From Parabacteroides goldsteinii (GTDB lineage: Bacteria; Bacteroidota; Bacteroidia; Bacteroidales; Tannerellaceae), in contig NZ_JADNBB010000033.1 in assembly GCF_015550595.1 (NCBI RefSeq), forward strand, positions 1-53,770: a stretch of 53,770 bases of DNA, given 5' to 3'. This document shows positions 17,172 through 26,446 of this stretch, one piece after another. Numbering within the stretch: the stretch's first letter is position 1; each line of letters starts with the position of its first letter. Under the pieces are notes generated by a model. That model worked only from the letters and a program-made list of their open reading frames with translations, did not search any database and was not told the DNA's origin. Made by a program: the position numbers and the translations under genes.

Positions 17172-18062
17172 ATGAAAGTAAAACATTGTTTGTTGACAGC
17201 CGCGTTGCTGTTTGCTTTTACGACCGCACAGGCCGCTGATAAAATCACAATCGGTATTATCCAGTATGATCTGAGTGATATCGACAAAAGTTTCAAGGAT
17301 CTGCATGAGCAGGGATTCGGTTCATGTGAAATCAATTACAGGAAAAATACGTTGACGAAAGACTTTGCAGAAAAGGTGAAAGAGGCTTCAAGGAAACACG
17401 ACATCAAGGTGACGACACTGGTCGGTGTGCCCGGAAGCAAAAGTGTATGGAACTTTCGGCAAGGACCAGCTACTATTGGTCTGGTGCCTATGGAAGAACG
17501 GGTAGAAAAAATAAAAGTATATCATGAAATGATAGACTTCTGTGCGATGGCGGATATTCCGGCAATGCATTCTCATTTCGGATTTATCCCCGAAGATCCT
17601 TCTTCTGAACAATATAAGGATTTCATCAAAGTCATGCAGGATCTGGCCAACTATGCAAAAGGCCGCAAGGTCATGATCTATTTTGAAACGGGGCAGGAGA
17701 CACCTACAACCCTGATCCGTGCTATTAAAGATATAGGTACCGGAAATGTTTTTATCAATTGTGATTTGGCAAACCTGTTGATGTACGGGAAAGCAAATTC
17801 TTTGGATGCGGTGAAGCTGTTTGGTCCGTTAATCAAGGAATTTCATGCAAAAGACGGTAAATATCCGGATCCCAATAATCCATATGAGTTAGGTGCAGAA
17901 GTTCCTATTCCTACTGGTGAAGTGGATTTTCCTGCTGTAATTGCCGAATTAAAGAAACAGGGTTTTCAGGGTGCTGTAACAATTGAATGTGAGTTAAATG
18001 GTTCCCAGCATGACTATGTCATAAAAACTCGTAAATATTTGCAAGAGTTATTGGATAAATAA
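17172..18062 (+). CDS. Secreted sugar phosphate isomerase/epimerase-like TIM-barrel protein
   Basis: A 296-aa protein of the xylose-isomerase-like TIM barrel family (AP endonuclease 2 superfamily) with a signal peptide ending AQAADK, so it works in the periplasm. The frame opens at a TTG (17148), but the ATG at 17172 begins the signal peptide. Probable metal ligands lie in YFETGQE, NCDLANLL, FHAKDGK and TIECE. Family members act as isomerases, epimerases or, in 3-keto-glycoside pathways, lyases on oxidised sugars. It stands between SusD and a Gfo/Idh/MocA oxidoreductase, which supports a role on an imported sugar. A terminator follows. Confidence 0.85.
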   Translation: MKVKHCLLTAALLFAFTTAQAADKITIGIIQYDLSDIDKSFKDLHEQGFGSCEINYRKNTLTKDFAEKVKEASRKHDIKVTTLVGVPGSKSVWNFRQGPATIGLVPMEERVEKIKVYHEMIDFCAMADIPAMHSHFGFIPEDPSSEQYKDFIKVMQDLANYAKGRKVMIYFETGQETPTTLIRAIKDIGTGNVFINCDLANLLMYGKANSLDAVKLFGPLIKEFHAKDGKYPDPNNPYELGAEVPIPTGEVDFPAVIAELKKQGFQGAVTIECELNGSQHDYVIKTRKYLQELLDK

Positions 18063-18073
18063 TATCTTTGTGA

Positions 18074-18111
18074 GACATTAGAAATGGCATTTGCTTTCTA
18101 ATGTCTTTTTT
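18074..18111 (+). terminator. Rho-independent terminator after the TIM-barrel gene
   Basis: A perfect 11-bp stem GACATTAGAAA / TTTCTAATGTC (18074-18084, 18095-18105) and six T. It implies that the oxidoreductase and DUF1080 genes are at least partly transcribed separately, though no clear promoter box is seen in the 50 nt before 18163. Confidence 0.8.
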
Positions 18112-18162
18112 ATCATGAAAAACGAAAATAATAGCTAATCATTTACATATATTAATCATACT

Positions 18163-19419
18163 ATGAGAACAAACAGAAGGGACTTCCTTAAAACTCTGGG
18201 AGGTATTGCGGCCTTTACTATTGTGCCGCGCCACGTGCTTGGAAAAGGCTTTATTGCTCCAAGTGATCAGTTGACTAAAGGTATTATCGGAACCGGCGGT
18301 ATGGGACGCGGACACGTGGACTATGCTGGAACACGCCTGGTCGCTGTGTGCGACGTCGACAAAAAACATCTTGAATTAGGAAAACAGCTGGTGAAGGACA
18401 AGATCGCTGCTTACCATGATTTCCGTGATCTGATTCTCGATCCAAACGTTGATATTGTGCATATAGCTACACCTCCCCATTGGCATGGGATTATGTCGAC
18501 GGAGGCCGCTAAAGCCGGGAAAGACATCTGGTGCGAGAAGCCGATGACCCGTACGATCGGCGAAGGCAAGCGCGTAATGGAGGCCGTTAAGCAGAACGGT
18601 CGTATGTTCCGCCTCAACACCTGGTTCCGTTTCGCCGACCCGTTCTATGGATTGGGTACACCGGTGAAGCCGTTGAAAAAACTTGTTCAGAGCGGAATGC
18701 TCGGTTGGCCGTTGAAGGTGACTATCAGTAAGCACACCGGTTTCGACTGGAAGTTCTACTGGGTGGGCAAAGAGTATCTCGAACCGCAATCCGTTCCTGC
18801 CGAACTCGACTACGATATGTGGTTAGGCCCGGCTCCTTACAAGCCTTACAACGCACACCGTGTGCATCAGACTTTCCGTGGTTACTGGGATTATGACGGT
18901 GGCGGACTGGGCGACATGGGGCAGCATTATATCGACCCTGTACAGTATTTCTTAGGAAAAGACCACACCAGCCCCGTGAAGGTGGAAGTAGATGCTCCAC
19001 AGCAACACCCGGATGCGGTAGGAACCTGGCGTTCCATCACTTACACCTATGAAGACGGCTGTCAGATCGTTCTTTGGGGTGGCGACTACGGAGATCCGAA
19101 CACGCCTTATATTTCCGGTCCTAACGGCAACGTTTACAAGAACTTTGTGTGCGATATCCCCGACTGGGAGAAGAAACTGGCCGATTATCCGGAACCGGAA
19201 CCACAGGTGACAGACTTTATCGAATGCGTCCGTACCCGCCAGCCGTTCGCCTTGAACGAGCAAAACGGTTTCCGCTCGTCGACAATCGTTAATATGGGGG
19301 CCGTTGCTCTTCGTCTGAACCGTACGCTGGAATTTGATCCTGTTAAACTTGAGTTTATTAATGATGAGGCCGCTAATCGTTTGCTGGATCAGCCGATGCG
19401 TGCTCCCTGGAACATTTAG
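18163..19419 (+). CDS. Gfo/Idh/MocA family oxidoreductase with Tat-like signal
   Basis: A 418-aa NAD(P)-dependent oxidoreductase. The N terminus RRDFLKTLGGIAAFTI (5-20) is a twin-arginine-type export signal, so the enzyme likely reaches the periplasm with bound cofactor. The Rossmann motif is IIGTGGMGRGH (41-51) and the family EKP motif is at 125-127 (WCEKPMTRT); the C-terminal substrate domain has GGGLGDMGQHYIDP. Such enzymes oxidise sugar hydroxyls, including glycosides at C3. Between a TIM-barrel sugar enzyme and a DUF1080 protein, a glycoside 3-dehydrogenase role is the best inference. Codon use is clearly richer in G/C than in the preceding SusCD genes. Confidence 0.88.
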   Translation: MRTNRRDFLKTLGGIAAFTIVPRHVLGKGFIAPSDQLTKGIIGTGGMGRGHVDYAGTRLVAVCDVDKKHLELGKQLVKDKIAAYHDFRDLILDPNVDIVHIATPPHWHGIMSTEAAKAGKDIWCEKPMTRTIGEGKRVMEAVKQNGRMFRLNTWFRFADPFYGLGTPVKPLKKLVQSGMLGWPLKVTISKHTGFDWKFYWVGKEYLEPQSVPAELDYDMWLGPAPYKPYNAHRVHQTFRGYWDYDGGGLGDMGQHYIDPVQYFLGKDHTSPVKVEVDAPQQHPDAVGTWRSITYTYEDGCQIVLWGGDYGDPNTPYISGPNGNVYKNFVCDIPDWEKKLADYPEPEPQVTDFIECVRTRQPFALNEQNGFRSSTIVNMGAVALRLNRTLEFDPVKLEFINDEAANRLLDQPMRAPWNI

Positions 19420-19465
19420 TTAATTGAAAATTGAAAATTGACAATTGAAAATTAAAGAGAATAAG

Positions 19466-22400
19466 ATGAGAAAAGCATATATATCGATTGCTAGCTTGCT
19501 GTTATTCGGTAGTGTATTGATGGCCCAGTCGCCGGCAAACCGTACAGCTAAAACAACTGCGGCAGATGTACTGGCCCAGATGCCTGCGGAGCAACAGGCT
19601 GAATACAATAAACTGATCAGCGACCTGAAAGGAACCGGTGAAGAAGGTGTCCTGATGTTGGTCAATATGATTAATGCCCCGGGCAAGGGTAGTAACGCCC
19701 AGGTAGATTACGCCCTGAGCGGCCTGACGCATTATGTGATGGCTAAAGGCGAAGAAAGTGCCCGCCTGGCTACGGCCAATGCCTACCTGAAAGCTCTTGA
19801 CATGGTGAACGAACGTGAAACGAAAGCATTCATTATCCGTCAGTTGCAGATACTTGGACAGGACGAATGTATCGATGCCCTGTCTTCTTACCTGAATGAA
19901 GAGAGCCTGAGCGGTCCAGCCTCCCGTGCCCTGGCTGCCATCGGAACCGAGAATGCCGGTAAGGCATTGAAAGCGGCACTGATGCGCCGTATGGGAACTC
20001 CGAAAACTCAGAAAGATATTATTGTAGCCATCGGCGAAGCACAGGTGGAAGGTGCGGAAGATTTGCTGAAAGCCCTGCTGGGGTCAGGCGATGAGAACAT
20101 GCAGAAAACAGTTTTGTATGCCCTGAGCCGCGTAGGAACGAAAGCCTCCATCAAGGAAATGTCGGAAGCTGCTGCCGCTGCCGGTTATACGATGACAAAT
20201 ACAAATGCCAATGAAGCTTACATCGCCCTACTGAAACGTGTTGCAGCGCAAGGCGACGCAAAGGAAGTGGAGAAGGCCGCTAACGATTTGTTGAAGAAGG
20301 CAACCAAGGCTGGAAAGACACAGACGCGCGACGCTGCTTTGCAGATCTTGCTGTCGCTGAAGAAGGAAAACAGTAGCAAGCTGTTGCTCTCGGCCCTGAA
20401 AGATACCGACAAGGAATACCGTAACGCGGCTCTGAATTATGCTTCGGGCTTTGCAGATAAAGATCTTTATATCGAAGTCATGAAGGCGATGCAGAAAGCA
20501 AAACCGGAAGTGAAGGTGGATATAACCAACTGGATCGGACGCGAAGCGAAATGCCCGACCAAGCATGATGTCATCAAGAACCTGGAATTGCGTTTCGACC
20601 TCACAGCCATGCAGGTATTGCTGGCTCAGCTGAAAAGTACAGACTTCGACGTAAAACAGGCAACAGTCTGGACCTTGGTGAAGATTGGAGACAAGCAGGC
20701 GATACCAGTACTTGCCGATCTGTTGACAAGCGATAATAAAGATATTATTTTGTTGGGACAGGATGCCCTCGCTGCCTTTAAGGGAGATATCGACCAGGCT
20801 GTAGCTCGCGTGATTCCTTCTGCAACGGATGCGGGAAAGATTGCCGGGGCTGAATTACTGGCCATGCGCAAAGCGACAGCCAACCTCACGACAGTGCTCG
20901 AACTGATTAAGTCCGGCTCCCCGGAAGTAAAGAAAGCTGCTTATACGGCTTTGAAGGATGTTGTTTCGGAAGGCGACCTGGTTAACCTTTGTGGCATGCT
21001 GGAAACTGCCGAAGCTTCCGCCGTTGCTCCGATACAGCAGGCTGTGATCTCTGCTATCTCTTCTATGTCTCCTGAAAAACAAATGGAAACAATTACCCGC
21101 CGTATGCTTCAGGCTGGCGACAGTAAGAAGTACCTTTATTATATTGTTCTGGCCACAACCGGCGAGAAGGATGCATTGGCTACCATCGTCGACGGTTTCC
21201 ATAAAGGAAAAGGCGATGCCCGCGATGCTGCTTTCGAAGCTTTGTTGAACTGGAAAGGTATCGAAGTTGCCGACGAATTGTATGCGATCTGCAAGGATAC
21301 TTCTTCATCCGCTTATTTCGACCGGGCCTTGAAAGCCTATGTACAGCTTGTATCTAATCCGGCCTTTACGGGCGAAAACCGTTTGTTGGGTCTGCGTAAA
21401 GCAATGGAAATAGCAAAGACGGATGAACAAAAGATTACGATCCTGCGTCAGATCGAACGGACAGGAACCTTCCTGGGTATGCTGTATGCCGGCGAATTCC
21501 TCGATCAGAAACCTGTTCAGCAGGCAGCCGCCAACGCGGTCATGAATATCGCTTTGGGAAATAAGGACTATACGGGAACCAATGTGCGTGAATTGCTTAA
21601 CAAGGTAATGCAGGTGCTTGATAACCCGGATGCTGGCTATCAAAAGGAAGCCATCAAGAAACATCTGGCGGAAATGCCGCAGGGAGAAGGTTTTGTTTCC
21701 ATTTTCAACGGAAAAGACTTGACCGGCTGGAAGGGGCTGGTTGCTAATCCGATTGCCCGTAGTAAAATGAAGCCGGCTCAACTGGCAAAAGAGCAGGAAA
21801 AAGCGGATCAGGTTATGCGTAACGGCTGGATCGTGGAAGATGGTGTCTTGGTGTTTACAGGTAAAGGTGACAACTTGTGTACCGATAAACAATACGGTGA
21901 CTTTGAAATGTACGTAGACTGGATGCTTGATCCGGCCGGTCCCGAAGCGGATGCCGGTATATATCTGCGTGGAACGCCTCAGGTGCAGATCTGGGATACT
22001 TCGCGTGTGAATGTAGGTGCTCAGGTGGGATCAGGTGGTTTGTATAATAACTCGGTAAACGAAAGTAAACCTTCGAAAGTCGCAGACAACAAGCTGGGTG
22101 AATGGAACAGCTTCTATATCAAGATGGTTGGCGACCGTGTAACGGTTGTCCTCAACGGTGAAAAAGTGGTGGACGATGTGATCCTCGAAAACTATTGGGA
22201 TCGTAAACAGCCTATCTTCCCGGTTGAACAACTGGAATTGCAGGCACACGGAAGCAAAGTTTACTACCGTAATATATATGTAAAGGAATTGGACCGCAAG
22301 GAACCGTTCAAACTGTCTGCCGAGGAACAAAAAGAAGGTTTTAAGGTATTGTTTGATGGAACCAATATGCACCAGTGGACCGGCAATACAGTAGATTATA

Positions 22401-22921
22401 CGATCGAAGACGGTTGTATCTCTATGATACCGAGTAAGAGTTATGGTGGAAACCTGTACACGAAGGATGAATTCGGTAATTTCGTTTATCGTTTTGAGTT
22501 CCAGTTGACTCCCGGTGCCAACAATGGTGTAGGTATTCGTACTCCGATGGAAGGCGATGCCGCTTACGTTGGTATGGAAATTCAGATTCTCGATTGCGAA
22601 CATCCTATCTATAAGGATATTACCAAATATCAGCATCATGGTTCCGTTTACGGGATTATTCCAACGAATGCCGATCACCACAAGGCTTTCAAACCTGTGG
22701 GTGAGTGGAATGAGGAAGAGATTGTGGCCAACGGAGATAACATCCGCGTAACGGTAAACGGTGTGGTTATCCTCGAAGGCAACATTCGTGATGCCGTGAA
22801 AAACGGTACTCCCGACGGCAAGGAACACCCGGGACTGTTCAACAAAAAAGGACATATCGGCTTCCTGGGACATGGTTCTCCGGTGAAGTTCCGTAATATC
22901 CGTATCAAGGAATTGAAATAA
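19466..22921 (+). CDS. HEAT-repeat protein with two C-terminal DUF1080 (3-keto-disaccharide hydrolase) domains
   Basis: An 1151-aa secreted protein. The ATG at 19466 starts the signal peptide (MRKAYISIASLLLFGSVLMA); the frame also runs back to a TTG at 19445. Residues about 40-720 are alpha-helical HEAT-like repeats (recurring blocks such as KQATVWTLVKIGDKQAIPVL). Two DUF1080 domains follow: the first from about 741 (SIFNGKDLTGWKG) and the second from about 957 (VLFDGTNMHQWTG). Both are concanavalin-like folds with DAGIYLRGTPQVQIWD and GVGIRTP / EIQILD signatures. The family (PF06439) includes enzymes cleaving 3-keto-glycosides. It is last in the locus and followed by a terminator. The short AATTGAAAATT repeats just upstream (19420-19450) are intergenic filler. 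Confidence 0.88.
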   Translation: MRKAYISIASLLLFGSVLMAQSPANRTAKTTAADVLAQMPAEQQAEYNKLISDLKGTGEEGVLMLVNMINAPGKGSNAQVDYALSGLTHYVMAKGEESARLATANAYLKALDMVNERETKAFIIRQLQILGQDECIDALSSYLNEESLSGPASRALAAIGTENAGKALKAALMRRMGTPKTQKDIIVAIGEAQVEGAEDLLKALLGSGDENMQKTVLYALSRVGTKASIKEMSEAAAAAGYTMTNTNANEAYIALLKRVAAQGDAKEVEKAANDLLKKATKAGKTQTRDAALQILLSLKKENSSKLLLSALKDTDKEYRNAALNYASGFADKDLYIEVMKAMQKAKPEVKVDITNWIGREAKCPTKHDVIKNLELRFDLTAMQVLLAQLKSTDFDVKQATVWTLVKIGDKQAIPVLADLLTSDNKDIILLGQDALAAFKGDIDQAVARVIPSATDAGKIAGAELLAMRKATANLTTVLELIKSGSPEVKKAAYTALKDVVSEGDLVNLCGMLETAEASAVAPIQQAVISAISSMSPEKQMETITRRMLQAGDSKKYLYYIVLATTGEKDALATIVDGFHKGKGDARDAAFEALLNWKGIEVADELYAICKDTSSSAYFDRALKAYVQLVSNPAFTGENRLLGLRKAMEIAKTDEQKITILRQIERTGTFLGMLYAGEFLDQKPVQQAAANAVMNIALGNKDYTGTNVRELLNKVMQVLDNPDAGYQKEAIKKHLAEMPQGEGFVSIFNGKDLTGWKGLVANPIARSKMKPAQLAKEQEKADQVMRNGWIVEDGVLVFTGKGDNLCTDKQYGDFEMYVDWMLDPAGPEADAGIYLRGTPQVQIWDTSRVNVGAQVGSGGLYNNSVNESKPSKVADNKLGEWNSFYIKMVGDRVTVVLNGEKVVDDVILENYWDRKQPIFPVEQLELQAHGSKVYYRNIYVKELDRKEPFKLSAEEQKEGFKVLFDGTNMHQWTGNTVDYTIEDGCISMIPSKSYGGNLYTKDEFGNFVYRFEFQLTPGANNGVGIRTPMEGDAAYVGMEIQILDCEHPIYKDITKYQHHGSVYGIIPTNADHHKAFKPVGEWNEEEIVANGDNIRVTVNGVVILEGNIRDAVKNGTPDGKEHPGLFNKKGHIGFLGHGSPVKFRNIRIKELK

Positions 22922-22939
22922 GATTTTATTCTTTTTGGG

Positions 22940-22979
22940 AAAGCGGGGATCGATCTGTCGGTCTCCGCTTTTCTTTTTA
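22940..22979 (+). terminator. Rho-independent terminator of the DUF1080 gene
   Basis: Stem AAAGCGGGGA / TCTCCGCTTT (22940-22949, 22962-22971, one wobble) followed by a T-rich run. It closes the sigma/SusCD/enzyme locus. Confidence 0.8.
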
Positions 22980-23077
22980 ACACAAATCTTTGAAATCCCT
23001 TGAATATTAAAGTGATTAAAATTTGCTGGTCTGGTTTATTATAGCGTATTTTGTGCTGTTTAAGCGATACAGAGCAA

Positions 23078-25447
23078 ATGGATATAGAGCAATATCAGTT
23101 ATTGTTGGATAATGCCCAGGTAGGTTGGTGGGAAGCCGATTTTGCAAAAGGGAATTATATATGTTCAGACTATTTGGTAAGTCTGCTGGAGTTAAAGGAC
23201 AGAGAAATTCCTATTCCGGATTTTCTGGCGTTGATTCGTGAAGATTACCGCAGTCGAATTGCCAGCGAGTTTGCCTTTTTCAAAGAAATAGGTATTTATG
23301 AGCAAGTATTTCCCCTTAAAACTTGTTATGGGGTTAAATTTGTCCGCTCGAAAATATGTAAGCGTGAGATCGATTCCAGCGGGAAAATAAATGTGCTGGG
23401 TCTCTTGCAATTATTACCTTATGTCGAGGTCGGTGAGAAGCCGCATGTAGACAATCAGGAAGACAGCCTGCTCAGGCATTTGGGAAGTCTCTCGCGTTCG
23501 CTTCATTCTTTTATCCAAACGAATGATTTACCTAAATCGATTCATCTGGTCCTTTCAGAGATCTTGTATTCGATTGGAGCTAAGGGACGTGCCTGCATAA
23601 TGGAGTATGATAACAGCCAGCAAACACTGAGTTGTACTTACGAAGTATGCAGTGAAGGGGTAGTTTCTGTCCGCTCGTCTCTACAGGATATATTAGTGTC
23701 GACATTACCCTGGTCTACGAAGAAAATACAAAGCTTCTATCCGGTATTAATTAACCATCTGGACGAACTGCCGCCTGAAGCCGCCGAAGAAAAACGTTAC
23801 CTGCAATTGAGAGGATCGCTTTCGCTGATATTAGTCCCTTTAGTTATAAAGGATAAGGCCTGGGGATATATCGGTATTGATATAATGGACCGGAATCGAA
23901 TTTGGAGTCTCGAAGATTATCAGTGGTTTTCGTCGATCGCCAATATCATCAGTATCATTACTAAAATGGCAAGGATCAACGAAGCACTCGACCGGGGTGA
24001 GAAGTTGTTGCGCAATATCTATACCAATATTCCTGTCGGGATAGAGCTTTATGATAAAGACGGTTACCTTGTCGATATAAATAAAAAGGATATAGAGATA
24101 TTCGGCTTGAAATCTAAAAAAGATGTTCTGGGTGTCAATATCTTTGAGAATCCGATCGTACCGGAAGATGTTTTGGAGAAAATGCGGAAAAAGAAAGCTG
24201 TCTCTTTTCGGTTGAGTTACCCGTTTACAAAGGTTGTATCCAGTAATTACTATCCTACCCGTAGAGCAGGAACAATCGATTTGCTATCAAAAGTATGTAT
24301 GCTTTATGATAATAAAGGCGAACTGATAAACTATCTGTTTATAAATCTGGATAACACGGATAAAACAATAGCCTATAACCGTATAGAAGAGTTTGAATAT
24401 TTCTTTACGCTGGTAAGTCGCTTTGCCAAAGTCGGATATGCTAAATATGATTTGCTGACCTGCGATGGTTATGCTATTAGCCAGTGGTATCAAAACCTTG
24501 GAGAGAAGGATGGGATACCTTTGCCTCAGATTGTTGGTGTATATGGAGCAATGCATCCGGACGACCGTAATATAATGTTAGACTTTTTTGAAAAAGTTAA
24601 AAAGGGACTGGCTACCAGTATACGTCAGGAATTACGTGTCCGTACAGAGGATGGCTGGAAATGGATACGTGTAAATATCATGCGTAACCTTCAATCTAAT
24701 GATCCGGATAAGCTGGAAATTATTTGTGTTAATTACGATATCACGGAACTGAAAGAAACCGAGCAGCAAAGGGAGAAAGCGGAAGAACTCGACCGTTTGA
24801 AGTCTGCCTTCCTGGCAAATATGAGTCATGAGATACGGACGCCTTTGAATGCCATAGTCGGTTTTTCCACCTTGCTGGTCGATACGGAAGATGAGGAGGA
24901 GCAGCAGCAGTTCGTGAGTATCATCCAAAAGAATAATGAGCTTTTACTTCAGTTGATCTCGGATATTCTCGACTTGGCAAAGATTGAAGCCAACACGATA
25001 GAATTTAAACCTGTGGAGATCAATTTGAAGGAGTTCCTGGAAGAAATAGTCCGCTCGATGAGCATCAAAGTGGGTGAGGGCGTGACGCTTTGCTGTTCTC
25101 CGGATCTGGAACCTTGTGTTTTCACTTTCGACCATATCCGGATGAATCAGCTATTTGCCAACTTCATAAATAATGCGATTAAATATACGGAACATGGCTC
25201 GATCACATTAGGATACGAAATCCGTCCCGATGAAATAGAGTTTACGGTGACGGATACCGGAGTCGGGATGAAAGAAGAAGTGCGTGCACATGTATTCGAT
25301 CGTTTCTATAAAGGAAATGAATTCAAACAAGGAACAGGCCTGGGGCTTTCTATTTGTAAAAGTATTGTGGAACAGATGAAGGGAAAGATCGGGGTAAGAT
25401 CAGAGATCGGTAAAGGTTCCTGCTTCTGGTTCTGCTTACCCCGTTAG
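23078..25447 (+). CDS. Soluble multi-sensor histidine kinase (PAS-GAF-PAS-PAS-HisKA-HATPase)
   Basis: A 789-aa kinase without a signal peptide or transmembrane helix. N-terminal PAS-like region (about 1-110), GAF-like domain (about 140-300, ending in LIPLVIKDKAWGYIGIDI-like sequence), two further PAS/PAC regions (about 310-430 and 440-565), and a HisKA domain with phospho-acceptor His584 in MSHEIRTPLNA. The HATPase_c domain has the N box NQLFANFINNAIKYT, G1 DTGVGM and G2 GTGLGLSI. There is no receiver domain and no adjacent response regulator, so it is an orphan. The frame opens at a TTG (23051); ATG 23078 is the safer start. It converges on upp with 3 nt between stops. Confidence 0.9.
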   Translation: MDIEQYQLLLDNAQVGWWEADFAKGNYICSDYLVSLLELKDREIPIPDFLALIREDYRSRIASEFAFFKEIGIYEQVFPLKTCYGVKFVRSKICKREIDSSGKINVLGLLQLLPYVEVGEKPHVDNQEDSLLRHLGSLSRSLHSFIQTNDLPKSIHLVLSEILYSIGAKGRACIMEYDNSQQTLSCTYEVCSEGVVSVRSSLQDILVSTLPWSTKKIQSFYPVLINHLDELPPEAAEEKRYLQLRGSLSLILVPLVIKDKAWGYIGIDIMDRNRIWSLEDYQWFSSIANIISIITKMARINEALDRGEKLLRNIYTNIPVGIELYDKDGYLVDINKKDIEIFGLKSKKDVLGVNIFENPIVPEDVLEKMRKKKAVSFRLSYPFTKVVSSNYYPTRRAGTIDLLSKVCMLYDNKGELINYLFINLDNTDKTIAYNRIEEFEYFFTLVSRFAKVGYAKYDLLTCDGYAISQWYQNLGEKDGIPLPQIVGVYGAMHPDDRNIMLDFFEKVKKGLATSIRQELRVRTEDGWKWIRVNIMRNLQSNDPDKLEIICVNYDITELKETEQQREKAEELDRLKSAFLANMSHEIRTPLNAIVGFSTLLVDTEDEEEQQQFVSIIQKNNELLLQLISDILDLAKIEANTIEFKPVEINLKEFLEEIVRSMSIKVGEGVTLCCSPDLEPCVFTFDHIRMNQLFANFINNAIKYTEHGSITLGYEIRPDEIEFTVTDTGVGMKEEVRAHVFDRFYKGNEFKQGTGLGLSICKSIVEQMKGKIGVRSEIGKGSCFWFCLPR

Positions 25448-25450
25448 TTC

Positions 25451-26104
25451 TTATTCTTTTTCTCCGTATGCCAGGTCGCCGGCGTCTCCCAATCCGGGAA
25501 TGATATAGGAGTGATCGTCCAGTTCGTTGTCGAGGGCGGCGATCCAGATGGTCGTTTTGTCGTCTGGCATTTTCCTTTGCAGGTATTCGATAGCCTGCTT
25601 GCTGGCGATAATAGAGGCCACATGGATATGTGACGGATGTCCCTTTGTCAGCAACGCTTCGTAAGCCAGTTCCATCGAACTACCCGTTGCCAGCATCGGA
25701 TCGGTGATGATCAGGGTTTTCTCTGTTAATCTCGGGGAAGCGATGTATTCTATATGGATGTCGAAGTTCAGGCGATCCTTGTATTTCCGGTAAGCAGATA
25801 CGAACGCGTTCTCCGCATAATCAAGATAACTCAGGAATCCCTGGTGATAAGGGAGGCCTGCGCGTAGGATGGTGCTGATCACGACCCGGTCGTCAGGCGT
25901 ATTCATAGGAGCGATTCCAAGCGGGGACTGGATATCTTTTTGACTGTAAGAAAAATCTTTACTGATTTCGTAGGCCATAATTTCACCTATCCGTTCGATG
26001 TTTCTGCGGAAACGAAGACTATCTTTCTGAATATTTACATCCCGTAATTCAGAAACGAATCTATTTAATATGGAGTTTGATTCTCCCAGATTAACTATTT
26101 TCAT
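25451..26104 (-). CDS. upp: Uracil phosphoribosyltransferase
   Basis: A 217-aa UPRT converting uracil and PRPP to UMP in pyrimidine salvage. It has the PRPP-binding loop IITDPMLATGSS (132-143), TILRAGLPY (78-86), and the C-terminal uracil-binding PGLGDAGDLAYG. The frame extends 35 codons to 26209, but MKIVNLGESN at 26104 matches the family start, and a promoter box (26195-26202) lies within the extension. Confidence 0.95.
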   Translation of the reverse strand: MKIVNLGESNSILNRFVSELRDVNIQKDSLRFRRNIERIGEIMAYEISKDFSYSQKDIQSPLGIAPMNTPDDRVVISTILRAGLPYHQGFLSYLDYAENAFVSAYRKYKDRLNFDIHIEYIASPRLTEKTLIITDPMLATGSSMELAYEALLTKGHPSHIHVASIIASKQAIEYLQRKMPDDKTTIWIAALDNELDDHSYIIPGLGDAGDLAYGEKE

Positions 26105-26194
26105 GTGAATATTTTGTATATGCCGGACATTTATTTTTTCGGAGCCGAAATTATATATAATTAGAGCATCATACAAATGTTTGTTGATAAAATC

Positions 26195-26202
26195 CAAAAG
26201 TA
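26195..26202 (-). promoter_or_regulatory. -7 promoter element (TACTTTTG) for upp
   Basis: TAnnTTTG on the minus strand, about 90 nt before the upp ATG. The -33 position has only a TTTC-like match. Confidence 0.4.
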
Positions 26203-26392
26203 GGCACAAAGTTTCATATTCCGAAACAAGATTGGATGTTTAGATTTAAATATTGCGAAAAAAGAAGTGGGGATATGTATTCGGTTGTTTAATTAGAACC
26301 GGGCTGCTTAGGTATACTTTTAAATCACCTCGAAATACTAAAATACTATATGTATTTTTGCACAAGTGATATAAATAAGAGAAAAGGAGGTG

Positions 26393-26430
26393 AAAAAAAC
26401 TTCCCCCATGCATATGGCATGAAGGAAGTT
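26393..26430 (-). terminator. Rho-independent terminator of the HU gene
   Basis: On the minus strand a stem AACTTCC / GGAAGTT (26424-26430, 26398-26404), extended inside by CATGC / GCATG, is followed by seven T. It begins 17 nt after the HU stop. Confidence 0.75.
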
Positions 26431-26446
26431 ATAAAAACAAATCATA

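Larger units (their letters stand above)
26105..26446. other. Intergenic region between HU and upp
   Basis: No gene seen. It holds the probable upp promoter (26195-26202) and the HU terminator (26393-26430). A plus-strand TATTTTTG box (26353-26360) and an AGGAGGTG stretch (26384-26391) lead only to a 10-codon frame, so I do not call a gene. Confidence 0.6.

Noticed and set aside
22031-22873. 280-codon minus-strand frame
   Set aside because: Antisense to the DUF1080 domains; the composition of the product is that of a codon shadow.
26353-26420. Plus-strand promoter box plus AGGAGGTG as a small gene
   Set aside because: The only frame after it is about 10 codons, and the region is explained by the HU terminator.
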